Positions 7,341-15,400 of a stretch of DNA of 18,852 nucleotides are shown here, piece by piece (within the stretch, counting starts at the first letter, position 1; each line of letters opens with the position of its first letter). Origin of the DNA: Acetofilamentum sp. Lineage in GTDB: Bacteria; Bacteroidota; Bacteroidia; Bacteroidales; JAFGXI01. The notes beneath the pieces were generated by a model that saw only the letters and a program-made list of their open reading frames with translations, did not search any database and had not been told where the DNA came from. The DNA is taken from assembly GCA_020720565.1 (NCBI GenBank), contig DYOK01000015.1, positions 1 through 18,852 of the forward strand, in the 5' to 3' direction. Position numbers and translations under genes: made by a program.

Positions 7341-8333
7341 ATGGGATTTCAATTTCAGAAAGTAAGTACCACAGAAACCAATACAGATCAGAATTTTGTA
7401 GTTGGTGGCGAGGTAGAAAAAGTTAAATGTTTGATAATTGGTTCGGGGCCAGCGGGATACACAGCAGCTATTTATGCTTCACGTGCCAATTTATCACCGG
7501 TATTGTATCAAGGCCTTGAGCCTGGTGGTCAATTGACTACCACTACAGAAGTTGAGAATTTCCCTGGATATCCGCACGGTGTAACCGGGCCGGTGATGAT
7601 GGAAGATTTAAAAGCTCAGGCCGAGCGTTTTGGTGCTCAATCGAGATGGGGAATTGTTACCTCGGTCGATTTGTCGCAACGTCCATTTAAAGCCATTGTC
7701 GATGGTAGCAAATCTATCGAAGCAGAAACTATGATTATTGCAACTGGTGCAACTGCAAAATACCTAGGATTAGATTCCGAGGAAAAATTCAAAGGCTCTG
7801 GAGTATCAGCTTGTGCTACTTGCGACGGGTTCTTTTATAAAGGCAAAAATGTAGCCGTAGTGGGTGGTGGCGATACAGCAGCCGAAGAGGCTACTTACTT
7901 AGCAGGACTGTGTAAAAAAGTTTATTTGATTATTCGAAAAGATCGTATGCGTGCTTCGAAAGCTATGATAGAGCGGGTAGAACGAACCGCAAATATCGAA
8001 GTTTTATACGAAACAATGACCAAAGAAATTGTGGGTTCAAATGTGGTCGAAGGTGCAATCTTAGTTCAAAAAGGCCAAGAAAAACATATCGAAATTGATG
8101 GTTTCTTTGTAGCCATCGGACATACACCTCAATCGGAGATTTTTAAAGCTTGGGTCAATGTAGACGAAGAAGGGTACATCGAAACCATTGCAGGAACCTC
8201 CAAAACCAATGTGCCCGGCGTGTTTGCTTGTGGCGATGTGATAGATAAAATCTACAAACAAGCCATTACTGCTGCGGGCTCAGGTTGTCGTGCCGCTCTC
8301 GATGCCGAAAAGTTTTTGGCCGAACAACATTAA
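7341..8333 (+). CDS. trxB: thioredoxin-disulfide reductase
   Basis: Cytosolic NADPH-dependent flavoenzyme that keeps thioredoxin reduced. 330 residues. FAD motif GSGPAGYTAA (34-43), PGGQLTTTTEVENFPG (61-76), redox CATC with catalytic C158 and C161 followed by D162, NADPH motif GGGDTAAEEA, and the second FAD motif GVFACGD. The core is typical, but about 22 residues precede the usual beginning (EKVKCLIIGSG). No in-frame ATG, GTG or TTG exists between 7341 and that point, so the long start is the only sensible one. The gene is bracketed by two inverted repeat arms, and its stop codon TAA (8331-8333) is itself the second to fourth base of the downstream repeat core. Confidence 0.95.
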   Translation: MGFQFQKVSTTETNTDQNFVVGGEVEKVKCLIIGSGPAGYTAAIYASRANLSPVLYQGLEPGGQLTTTTEVENFPGYPHGVTGPVMMEDLKAQAERFGAQSRWGIVTSVDLSQRPFKAIVDGSKSIEAETMIIATGATAKYLGLDSEEKFKGSGVSACATCDGFFYKGKNVAVVGGGDTAAEEATYLAGLCKKVYLIIRKDRMRASKAMIERVERTANIEVLYETMTKEIVGSNVVEGAILVQKGQEKHIEIDGFFVAIGHTPQSEIFKAWVNVDEEGYIETIAGTSKTNVPGVFACGDVIDKIYKQAITAAGSGCRAALDAEKFLAEQH

Positions 8334-8426
8334 GGTCTTCGACCTATTCTTTTGTTTTTTAACGGAATGTTTATCAAGTTAATAGATGGATTAAACACCA
8401 TATTGGATTATTCAAAATACTTAGAT
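8330..8426 (+). repeat. outward intergenic arm, copy 4 (3' of trxB)
   Basis: Core TTAAGGTCTTCGACCT (8330-8345), a perfect consensus match, overlapping the trxB stop codon. The tail has TTTTTTAACGGAATGTTTATCA and ends in ATTCAAAATACTTA (8410-8423), a block repeated exactly in the direct copy before purL (8651-8664). Confidence 0.85.
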
Positions 8427-8486
8427 ATCCTTGCCGTTTTAAGGTTTATACAGAAGAATTTCTATCGTTAGAACAAAATAAATATG

Positions 8487-8516
8487 AGAAACCTTCGCAT
8501 TAGCGGAGGTTTCTTT
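8487..8516 (+). terminator. intrinsic terminator hairpin before purL
   Basis: AGAAACCTTCGC (8487-8498), loop ATTA, then GCGGAGGTTTCT (8503-8514): 12 bp with one T-G wobble, preceded by an A-rich stretch and followed by a short T-run. It is about 150 bp downstream of trxB and separates that unit from purL. Confidence 0.75.
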
Positions 8517-8537
8517 GAATAAAAATCGTTCAAAGCA

Positions 8538-8569
8538 TTTCGCTGGTCGCAATTATTGGCCTATCTTTG
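8538..8569 (+). promoter_or_regulatory. probable purL promoter
   Basis: TATCTTTG (8562-8569) is a full -7 match; TTTC at 8538-8541 lies exactly 20 bases upstream and differs from TTTG at one base. It comes just after the terminator and implies a purL leader of about 110 nt, which would carry a repeat arm. Confidence 0.5.
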
Positions 8570-8571
8570 CC

Positions 8572-8667
8572 TTAGGTCTACGGCCTATTTAATATTTATA
8601 CAAAACTTAAAAAATAGCATAATATCTGTTTATTTAGATGGGATTGTATCATTCAAAATACTTAAAT
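8572..8667 (+). repeat. intergenic arm, copy 5 (inside purL leader)
   Basis: TTAGGTCTACGGCCT (8572-8586), a diverged core in which the stem survives through a T-G wobble. The tail parallels copy 4: TGTTTATTTAGATGG and an exact ATTCAAAATACTTA (8651-8664). This is the only copy whose core does not abut a gene, and it is in direct rather than facing orientation to its neighbour. Confidence 0.65.
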
Positions 8668-8686
8668 CAAAGAAAAACCTCATTGT

Positions 8687-10915
8687 ATGTCTAACATCGA
8701 AGTTAATTTGCAAGTAGCTAAGGAATTAGGGATTTTACCCGAAGAATTTGAATTAATCAAAAAGTACTTAAATCGAGAGCCAAACTTTACAGAACTGAGT
8801 ATTTATTCGGTAATGTGGTCGGAACATGCATCGTATAAAAATTCGATAAAATGGCTTAAAACCTTACCTCGCGAAGGCAAACATATCATGGTGGAAGCGG
8901 GTAAAGAAAATGCTGGTTTGGTCGATGTAGGTGGCGGAGTGGCATGTGCTTTTAAAATTGAAAGTCACAATCATCCTTGTGCAGTGGAACCATTTCAAGG
9001 AGCAGCTACAGGCGTAGGCGGAATCAATAGAGATGTGTTTACAATGGGTGCTAGACCAGTTGCGCAACTTAATTCGCTTCGATTTGGTAATATTGAGAAT
9101 GACCGTACCAAATGGCATATAAAAGGCGTTGTTAAAGGCATTGGACATTACGGAAATGCCTTTGGAGTACCGGTGTTAGGTGGAGAAGTTTTTTTTGACG
9201 AAAGTTATAACACCAATCCCTTGGTTAATGCCATGTCGGTAGGTTTGATGCAGAAAGAAGATATGATTTCTGCTGTGGCCAAAGGAAAAGGAAATCCCGT
9301 ATTTATTGTCGGCTCTTCGACTGGTAAAGATGGGATACATGGAGCCACATTTGCCTCAGCCGATATTACCGAAAACTCTGCCAACGATATCCCTTCGATT
9401 CAAGTTGGTGACCCATTTCAGGAGAAATTGCTACTCGAAGCTACACTCGAATTGAATCAAATTGGTGCCATTATAGGCATGCAAGACATGGGTGCGGCAG
9501 GGATTATTTGTTCAACATCTGAAATGTCAGAAAAAGGACAAAGCGGAATGATTATCCATTTGGATCAAGTGCCTTTACGTCAAACAGATATGGCACCTTG
9601 GGAAATTTTGTTGTCCGAATCGCAAGAACGCATGTTGGTTGTCGGAAAAAAAGGCCGAGAAAACGACATTAAAGCGATCTTCGATAAATGGGACTTAAAC
9701 TGCGTTCAGATTGGCGAAGTAATAAATGACGATCGCCTTGAGTTTTATTGGCATGGCGAAAAAGTTGCAGAAGTTCCAGCTTCGACTTTAGTTTTAGGTG
9801 GTGGAGCACCAGTCTACGATAGAGAATATAGCGAGCCAGCTTATTTTAAAGAATATCAAAAATTTGAAATACAATCAGTTCCTGAGCCAAAAGATCTAAA
9901 ATCGGTTGCTAAGCGATTGATTTCTAATCCTAACATTGCCTCAAAACGTTGGGTTTACGAGCAATACGACACCATGGTGCGTACCAACAACATGACCACA
10001 AATGCCCCTAGCGACGCTGGTATTATCAACATAAAAGGAACGGATAGGGCCTTGGCAATGACTGTTGATTGTAATGCCCGGTACGTTCATGCCAACCCAG
10101 AAATTGGAACGCAAATAGCTGTATCGGAAGCTGCCAGAAATATTGTTTGCTCAGGTGGAGAGCCTTCTGCAATTACCAATTGTCTCAACTTCGGAAATCC
10201 TTATAGTCCAGAAGTATATTGGCAATTTGTAGGTGCAATTAAAGGAATGGGCACTGCTTGCAAAATGTTTGGAACACCAGTTACTGGTGGTAATGTGAGT
10301 TTTTACAATCAAACCACAATTGCAGGGCATGTTGAACCCGTTTTCCCAACACCCACTATTGGAATGATTGGTACGATGAGCAAAGAAAACATTATGTCTC
10401 TTTCGTTTAAAAAGAAAGGGCATGTGATATTTTTGATTGGAATGTCACAAAATGATATAGCTTCTTCGCAATATTTGGTTTCGGAGCATCAGATTAAGGC
10501 TTCGCCAGAACCCTATTTTAATTTGAACGAAGAATTTTTGATGCAAGAAGCCGTTAAAGGTCTAATCAAACGCAAATTAGTGCATTCTGCCCACGATGTG
10601 TCCGATGGTGGATTGTTTACTTGTTTAATCGAATCGGCTATGGTCAACAACTTAGGTTTTGACATTACCACCGATGCCGAAATTCGTAAAGATGCGTTTT
10701 TGTTTGGCGAAGCCCAAGGTCGGGTAGTAGTAACTGTTTCGGAAAGTCACGAAAACGATTTTATCGATTATATGCGAACACAAGCTGCACCTTTTGTAAT
10801 TCTTGGACATGTAACTAAACAAGAAATTCGTGTCGATGATATTTCTTTTGGATTTATTTCCGATTACAAATCGCTTTATGATAATGCATTAGAGAATAAA
10901 TTGAATTCTAAGTAA
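8687..10915 (+). CDS. purL: phosphoribosylformylglycinamidine synthase, small PurL subunit
   Basis: Fourth step of purine synthesis: ATP-dependent conversion of FGAR to FGAM. 742 residues, the short Bacillus-type PurL rather than the ~1200-1300-residue fused enzyme. MWSEHASYKN near residue 43 carries the conserved His (H47); IESHNHPCAVEPFQGAATGVGG (about 91-112) is the ATP/FGAR-binding signature; GGGAPVYDRE and the second AIRS-like half with GGEPSAITNCLNFGNP and HDVSDGGL follow. No glutaminase domain is present at the C-terminus, so PurQ and PurS must come from elsewhere; neither is in the window. The ATG at 8687 begins just before the conserved N-terminal helix. All key motifs are intact. 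Confidence 0.95.
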   Translation: MSNIEVNLQVAKELGILPEEFELIKKYLNREPNFTELSIYSVMWSEHASYKNSIKWLKTLPREGKHIMVEAGKENAGLVDVGGGVACAFKIESHNHPCAVEPFQGAATGVGGINRDVFTMGARPVAQLNSLRFGNIENDRTKWHIKGVVKGIGHYGNAFGVPVLGGEVFFDESYNTNPLVNAMSVGLMQKEDMISAVAKGKGNPVFIVGSSTGKDGIHGATFASADITENSANDIPSIQVGDPFQEKLLLEATLELNQIGAIIGMQDMGAAGIICSTSEMSEKGQSGMIIHLDQVPLRQTDMAPWEILLSESQERMLVVGKKGRENDIKAIFDKWDLNCVQIGEVINDDRLEFYWHGEKVAEVPASTLVLGGGAPVYDREYSEPAYFKEYQKFEIQSVPEPKDLKSVAKRLISNPNIASKRWVYEQYDTMVRTNNMTTNAPSDAGIINIKGTDRALAMTVDCNARYVHANPEIGTQIAVSEAARNIVCSGGEPSAITNCLNFGNPYSPEVYWQFVGAIKGMGTACKMFGTPVTGGNVSFYNQTTIAGHVEPVFPTPTIGMIGTMSKENIMSLSFKKKGHVIFLIGMSQNDIASSQYLVSEHQIKASPEPYFNLNEEFLMQEAVKGLIKRKLVHSAHDVSDGGLFTCLIESAMVNNLGFDITTDAEIRKDAFLFGEAQGRVVVTVSESHENDFIDYMRTQAAPFVILGHVTKQEIRVDDISFGFISDYKSLYDNALENKLNSK

Positions 10916-10925
10916 GCTATATTAA

Positions 10926-11015
10926 GTACTTAGAATAATTTAATGTCACATTTTATCAGGTAAAGGCATTATTGAATGCTAGTTAGTACAATAATAAACA
11001 GATCGACGACCTTAA
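10926..11015 (-). repeat. outward intergenic arm, copy 6 (5' of menG)
   Basis: Core AGATCGACGACCTTAA (11000-11015). Read on the minus strand the arm is TTAAGGTCGTCGATCT, then CTAACTAGCATT, CCTTTACCTGATAAAATG and GACATTAAATTATT. It aligns almost end to end with copy 12 at 18644 (CCTTTGCCTGATAAAAATG, GACATTAAAATTATT), which shows the repeat is close to 90 nt long. The core change C to T keeps the stem as a G-T pair. Confidence 0.8.
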
Positions 11016-11053
11016 CGTATTTCTTGGTTTTTTATCAATAAAAAAATATAATT

Positions 11054-11782
11054 TTGGCGCTTCCATATAAAAATCAATCGGCGAGTAAAAAAGAACAAAT
11101 CGCCGACATGTTCAATAATATTTCGCACCGATACGATTTGCTCAATCACGTTTTATCGATGGGAATAGACAAGTTGTGGCGCAAAAAAGCCATTCGCTTG
11201 CTTTCTCAAAAAAAGGTAGAATCATTACTCGATATTGCAACTGGCACTGGCGATTTTGCTTTAGCAAGTATGCGTCTAAATCCTAAAAAAGTAATTGGAG
11301 TCGATATTTCGGACGGAATGTTAAACGTTGGCCGAAGTAAAATAAAGCAAAAGGGTTTGTCGCATGTCATTTCGTTCGAGAATGGTGATTCGGAAAAACT
11401 TCGATTCGGAAACAATAGTTTCGATGCGATTACAGTCGGATTTGGCGTCAGAAATTTCGAACATCTTGAGGACGGGTTATCGGAAATGCTAAGGGTTTTA
11501 AAACCAGGTGGACGAGTAGCCATTTTAGAATTTACAAAACCTCGCAAATTCCCAGTTAAACAATTGTATAAGTTTTATTTCAAGCATGTTTTGCCTAAAA
11601 TTGGCAAAATGGTTTCGAAAGACTCATCGGCTTATACCTATTTACCAGAATCGGTTTATGAGTTTCCCGACAACGAAAAATTTATCGACATATTAAAAAA
11701 ATTGGGTTATCAAAAGGCTCAAATGTATACATTAAGTTTTGGGATTGCAGGCATCTATTTAGCTGAAAAAATAGAGACTTAA
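11054..11782 (+). CDS. menG: demethylmenaquinone methyltransferase
   Basis: SAM-dependent C-methyltransferase of the UbiE/MenG family, making menaquinone from demethylmenaquinone at the inner membrane face. 242 residues. MFNNISHRYDLLNHVLSMGID (19-39) is the family N-terminal signature; LLDIATGTGDFA (58-69) binds SAM; IGVDISDGML (81-90) holds the acidic ribose ligand D84; ITVGFGVRNF and LRVLKPGG complete the fold. The start is a TTG at 11054: the next ATG (11108) would remove 18 residues (LPYKNQ...KKEQIAD) that resemble the Bacteroides homologue N-terminus as recalled, and an in-frame stop lies at 11039. A -7-like TAATTTTG (11049-11056) overlaps this TTG, so the start is uncertain. The stop TAA belongs to a repeat core. 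Confidence 0.93.
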   Translation: MALPYKNQSASKKEQIADMFNNISHRYDLLNHVLSMGIDKLWRKKAIRLLSQKKVESLLDIATGTGDFALASMRLNPKKVIGVDISDGMLNVGRSKIKQKGLSHVISFENGDSEKLRFGNNSFDAITVGFGVRNFEHLEDGLSEMLRVLKPGGRVAILEFTKPRKFPVKQLYKFYFKHVLPKIGKMVSKDSSAYTYLPESVYEFPDNEKFIDILKKLGYQKAQMYTLSFGIAGIYLAEKIET

Positions 11783-11860
11783 GGACTTTGACCTATTTTC
11801 TGGTTTTGTAACTAGCATTTTATCAGGCTTTAAGGTAAATAAAATACGACATTATATTAA
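11779..11860 (+). repeat. outward intergenic arm, copy 7 (3' of menG)
   Basis: Core TTAAGGACTTTGACCT (11779-11794) containing the menG stop codon (11780-11782), then GGTTTTGTAACTAGCATT, TTATCAGGCTTTAAGG and AATAAAATACGACATTATATT. It faces copy 8; together they make a 141-bp inverted-repeat element filling the spacer between the convergent menG and recO. Confidence 0.85.
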
Positions 11861-11919
11861 TCAAAGTACTTTTCGTTTTTTTAGTTACTTTCAAATATTG
11901 GACAGATCGAACACCTTAA
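11861..11919 (-). repeat. outward intergenic arm, copy 8 (3' of recO)
   Basis: Core AGATCGAACACCTTAA (11904-11919) contains the recO stop codon. Read on the minus strand, about 20 nt past the core, it has GAAAGTAACTA, equivalent to the TTTGTAACTA block of copy 7. Beyond that it is diverged or shortened. Confidence 0.75.
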
Positions 11920-12641
11920 TCGAAAATGGCTTGTAAGACTTCGATAGCCGAGCTAGGTTTATAACCTTCGATGTGTATTTGATGGTACTTAAGTAACGTG
12001 CTGAGTAGAGTTTGACGCTCATCTCTACTCATTTCAATTGTATTAAGTTCGGATATTGTCACACTTAACAAGCGATTCCATAATAAAGAGAGTCGTTTAT
12101 CCAAGCTCTTACCCATGGAATGAATGCTTAAAAATCGCCCTTCGTCTAAGCTAAAATAGGGTGTACTCGAATCAAAATTATTTTCGGGACTGATTCCAAG
12201 AAATTGAGTAAAACGCATTAGCGTCCACAAATGAATATTAGGTAACAATTTGTCGTCGGCTTTATCGATATAATCGATAAGCGAATACAGAAATCTAAAC
12301 AAGGATTGATTGCTTTCGCTTGCTTTATAGCTATGGTATATTTGTTCGGCTAAAAACAAACTTATGGTACTCTTTTTAATATTAAAAGGCAAGTCGTGTA
12401 AGGCTATACTTTGGCTAATTTCGTTTATACGATGTAAATCGCTGTGTGAATTCGATTGATACACCAAGTCTAAAATATTAAATGTTTGAAAATAATTTGC
12501 TGGAAATTTGGCCGACTTTTTTCGAACGCCGTTAATAATAAACGACATTTTACCATAATCTTCGGTAAACATATGGCAGATAATCGAAGTTTCGGAATAT
12601 GGAAATTGCTTTAAAACAATGGCTTTTGATTTTTGTAACAT
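11916..12641 (-). CDS. recO: DNA repair protein RecO
   Basis: Recombination mediator that, with RecR, loads RecA onto SSB-coated single-stranded DNA in gap repair. 241 residues, normal length. The N-terminal OB-fold is recognisable from KSKAIVLKQFPYSETSIICHMFTEDYGKMSFI (5-36) and GVRKKSAK (39-46), followed by a helical C-terminal half with FRFLYSLIDYID. The four-cysteine zinc site found in some RecO proteins is absent; only C22 is present, so this is the zinc-less kind. The gene lies downstream of porZ with an acyltransferase remnant between, and its stop codon is part of a repeat arm shared with the convergent menG spacer. Confidence 0.92.
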   Translation of the reverse strand: MLQKSKAIVLKQFPYSETSIICHMFTEDYGKMSFIINGVRKKSAKFPANYFQTFNILDLVYQSNSHSDLHRINEISQSIALHDLPFNIKKSTISLFLAEQIYHSYKASESNQSLFRFLYSLIDYIDKADDKLLPNIHLWTLMRFTQFLGISPENNFDSSTPYFSLDEGRFLSIHSMGKSLDKRLSLLWNRLLSVTISELNTIEMSRDERQTLLSTLLKYHQIHIEGYKPSSAIEVLQAIFD

Positions 12642-12665
12642 CCTCTCTTTAATTTTTTCTGGCTA

Positions 12666-13056
12666 CTAACTTAAATTTTTTTGATTACTAGTACTTTTTT
12701 GCCTCAATTTGGAGAAAGGTTTTTCGACAAAATGATATAAAATTAAAGAAGAGATAATTATTAGTATCCAAAAGAGAAAATATTTAGGGATACCAAATCC
12801 GTCTATCGAATTAAATAAATGTTTATTCAAAAGTTGAATAATTAATAGATTTAAAAGATAAACAGCATACGATAGAACACTAAAATAGCTTATTATTTTA
12901 ATAAATGTTTTATTTGAAACTTTTAGATCTTCAATTAATGGTATGTCCATGAACAACAAAAAAAATAGCTAAAGCACGTAAAAAGTCAAAACCAAATACA
13001 CGTTTTTCTAAATCGATTTCGAAAAGTGACTTAGTTGTAAAAATGGACCCAAACAT
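12666..13056 (-). pseudogene. acyltransferase-3 family remnant, internally deleted and frameshifted
   Basis: Reading the minus strand, an ATG at 13056 opens 41 codons that look like the start of an OafA-type acyltransferase-3: about residues 17-39 read KRVFGFDFLRALAIFFVVHGHT, with the RxxGxDxLRAxAI lead of the first membrane helix, then stop at TGA (12933-12931). In another frame, from about 12950 to 12666, the sequence gives the family C-terminal end: SYFSVLSYAVYLLNLLII, another hydrophobic helix KYFLFWILIIISSLILYHF, and the closing FVEKPFSKLR. Together they encode about 130 of the usual 330-370 residues, so roughly 200-250 central codons are lost and the halves are out of frame. The first ATG is one base after the porZ stop. 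The complete protein would O-acylate a surface sugar; this one is dead. Confidence 0.8.
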
Positions 13057-13057
13057 T

Positions 13058-15400
13058 TTAGTTAATGAATAAAATTTTAGTCATAGTAGTTTCTTCGTTT
13101 TTCTCGTTACTTATTAGCACCAAATATACCCCAGTTGCTACGCGATGTCCCTTAGCATTTTTACCATCCCAAATAGCTTGCCCTCCTAACGATTTAATTT
13201 CGCTTACTAGATTTCCTGTAATATCCGTAATTTTTACAATAGATTGATCAACCAATCCTTTTATTGCAATGGGGCCGTTGTATTCAGGACGAACGGGGTT
13301 AGGGTAGGCATATACATCTTGATAAGATTCTAATCCCTCAATCGCATCAGATCGATAAGACATCAGTCCAGTTCCGGTTGCAATAAACACTTCGCCAGTG
13401 GTATTGTCGATACTTATACTTTTAATTTGATTCGAAGGAAGTGGACTGTTGTCGGTGTTAAAATGAGCCAATTGGGTTTCTGCGTCTTCCGATAATAAAT
13501 ACAATCCAGATTGGGATGTGCCAACCCATTTTCTATTGGCACCATCGACGGCAATTGCACTGACTTTTTTACCAGCCATTAAATATTCGTTTTTGCCATT
13601 CGATTCAACGATTATTTTACTAGCATAAGCACTTTTTTGAGCATCATAAACATTGTATGGAGAATAAAAAACAACTAGACCATCGTTTGTACCCACCCAA
13701 ATATAATCATTTTTATCTTGGGCAATGGCATAAACATCATTGGTAATAACATTTCCATTTTCATCGTTAACAGATAATTTTTTATGAAAATGTGAGCTTG
13801 TGTTATCTAAAACACCAAACTCATTAAAAACATACAAACCTTGAGCGTTAGGTAAAAGAAACCATTTTGAACCATCGGAAGAAATAATAAAATTATTCCA
13901 ATTATATCCTGTATATGAGGGTGTTGCATATGCATACCATTCGCCAGAACTACTTTTAACATTTATCGGTGTATTGGTACCTGGATTAATCACCCACAAA
14001 TTATTAAATTCATCAACTTTTGAGTCTAACACACGCACCCAATTGGTGGTCGACACAAATGGTTTTAATGTGCTATTGGTATGATTATATACTTTAAACG
14101 AACTAATATTATTTTGATTAAAATTGATTTCAATCACTCCAGCATTCCAAGCACAACAGTATACTTGCTCGGAATTAAATGGATTGGATTCTACACTAAC
14201 AATATCATACATACTCGAAAGTGTATCTAAAATTGATCTGTCTATAGAGCTCCATCTACCATCTTTTAACATAAAGAAAGCTGCTGGCGAATATGAATTA
14301 GAACTCGGTAAACTGATTGCTCCTGCTGCTACAAGGGTTAAATTGTTTTTACTGTCAAGATAATATGCGTCGTTATTTTTTGGTCCGTTTGGACTAATAT
14401 TCATTGGGGTTTTTGAGTTGTATTGACTTCTAACTAAGCCATAATAGGAGTGAGGCATCCACATTTCCCCTTTACTCGTAATAATAGCCATTTTAGTTTC
14501 TATATTCATATTTCCCCACGAAAATGGAACAGTACCGTAAAATTCAACAGGAGACTTGCTTAAATCCGAATAAAAGGAAATATGGTTTTTATCGACTACC
14601 ATCAACCGATTGTCAATTACTTGCAAACTTTGGCCATAAAATTCGGTGTCGGGATTCAAGGTTTGATACGTATGCAAATCGAGATCGACGACATATGTTT
14701 TATGATTATATGCCCAACTTTGGAATGTTGCAACAAGCTTTCCATTAAAAACTGCCACAGAATTGAACTTACTACTGGCATTAGGAATGTAGTTAATCGA
14801 TTCCCATTGGGCATAGTTTGCTAACTGTGTCGAATAACGTTCTGCCCGTTTTATTCCTTTTTCGGTGGCGGCGTAAAAATAAGTTTGGTCTGCTGTTAAA
14901 TCGTAAACGGCCAATTCGTATCCATTTTGTCCAATTAGGTATGTTTCTGTAAATTCTTTTCTAAATGGATCGAAAACAACGATTCCAAAATCGGTATCGA
15001 AATAGATTTTTTGGTCAAATTCTTGAATTTTGTAGATGCTTTTACTCACATATGATTTTCTTTTGATATCGTCCAAAGTTACTATACGATTGCCGTCGAT
15101 AATCAGGTCGATTGTCCCGTCTTCGTATCCTAAAAATACGGTTTTGGTTTCTTTATGATAATAAATCGATCTGGTGTCAATACCCGACAAACCATCAATT
15201 TTACTCACCTTTTGAATGCTATTATCCCCAGTGTTGTAATAAAAAACACCTGTACTGGTCACACAATATATTCTTTCGTCAGCTTCGGCAACGGCTAAAC
15301 CATTCATATTGGGAATATGAGAAGTCCATTGTCCAATGGCGCGTTGTGCGAAATTATGTAAGGTCAAAAAATGGAGTACTAGTAATACAACGTATTTCAT
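13058..15400 (-). CDS. porZ: type IX secretion attachment-complex protein PorZ
   Basis: In the type IX secretion system PorZ sits on the cell surface with PorU, PorV and PorQ; in Porphyromonas it is reported to help supply the lipopolysaccharide to which PorU links cargo. 780 residues here, close to the 776 of the Porphyromonas protein. A signal peptide ends at about A18 (LHNFA, then Q19). Two beta-propeller units follow, made of repeats such as VFLGYEDGTIDLI, YIWVGTNDGLVVFYS, RKWVGTSQSGLYLLS and VFIATGTGLMSY, the two-component-regulator-propeller type. The last ~84 residues form the sorting-domain fold, from YAYPNPVRPEYNGPI to ATGVYLVLISNEKNEE. There is no catalytic motif. The gene is followed at once by the acyltransferase remnant and then recO. 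Confidence 0.88.
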   Translation of the reverse strand: MKYVVLLVLHFLTLHNFAQRAIGQWTSHIPNMNGLAVAEADERIYCVTSTGVFYYNTGDNSIQKVSKIDGLSGIDTRSIYYHKETKTVFLGYEDGTIDLIIDGNRIVTLDDIKRKSYVSKSIYKIQEFDQKIYFDTDFGIVVFDPFRKEFTETYLIGQNGYELAVYDLTADQTYFYAATEKGIKRAERYSTQLANYAQWESINYIPNASSKFNSVAVFNGKLVATFQSWAYNHKTYVVDLDLHTYQTLNPDTEFYGQSLQVIDNRLMVVDKNHISFYSDLSKSPVEFYGTVPFSWGNMNIETKMAIITSKGEMWMPHSYYGLVRSQYNSKTPMNISPNGPKNNDAYYLDSKNNLTLVAAGAISLPSSNSYSPAAFFMLKDGRWSSIDRSILDTLSSMYDIVSVESNPFNSEQVYCCAWNAGVIEINFNQNNISSFKVYNHTNSTLKPFVSTTNWVRVLDSKVDEFNNLWVINPGTNTPINVKSSSGEWYAYATPSYTGYNWNNFIISSDGSKWFLLPNAQGLYVFNEFGVLDNTSSHFHKKLSVNDENGNVITNDVYAIAQDKNDYIWVGTNDGLVVFYSPYNVYDAQKSAYASKIIVESNGKNEYLMAGKKVSAIAVDGANRKWVGTSQSGLYLLSEDAETQLAHFNTDNSPLPSNQIKSISIDNTTGEVFIATGTGLMSYRSDAIEGLESYQDVYAYPNPVRPEYNGPIAIKGLVDQSIVKITDITGNLVSEIKSLGGQAIWDGKNAKGHRVATGVYLVLISNEKNEETTMTKILFIN

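Larger units (their letters stand above)
8334..8686. other. 353-bp trxB-purL spacer
   Basis: Holds two direct copies of the intergenic arm (8330-8426 and 8572-8667) with a terminator hairpin (8487-8514) and a likely promoter (8538-8569) between them. No convincing small ORF or RNA gene is seen in the rest. Confidence 0.7.

Noticed and set aside
12931..13056. 41-codon N-terminal piece as an independent small membrane protein
   Set aside because: It matches the start of acyltransferase-3 proteins and is followed by that family's C-terminal end in another frame, so a deletion remnant explains it better.
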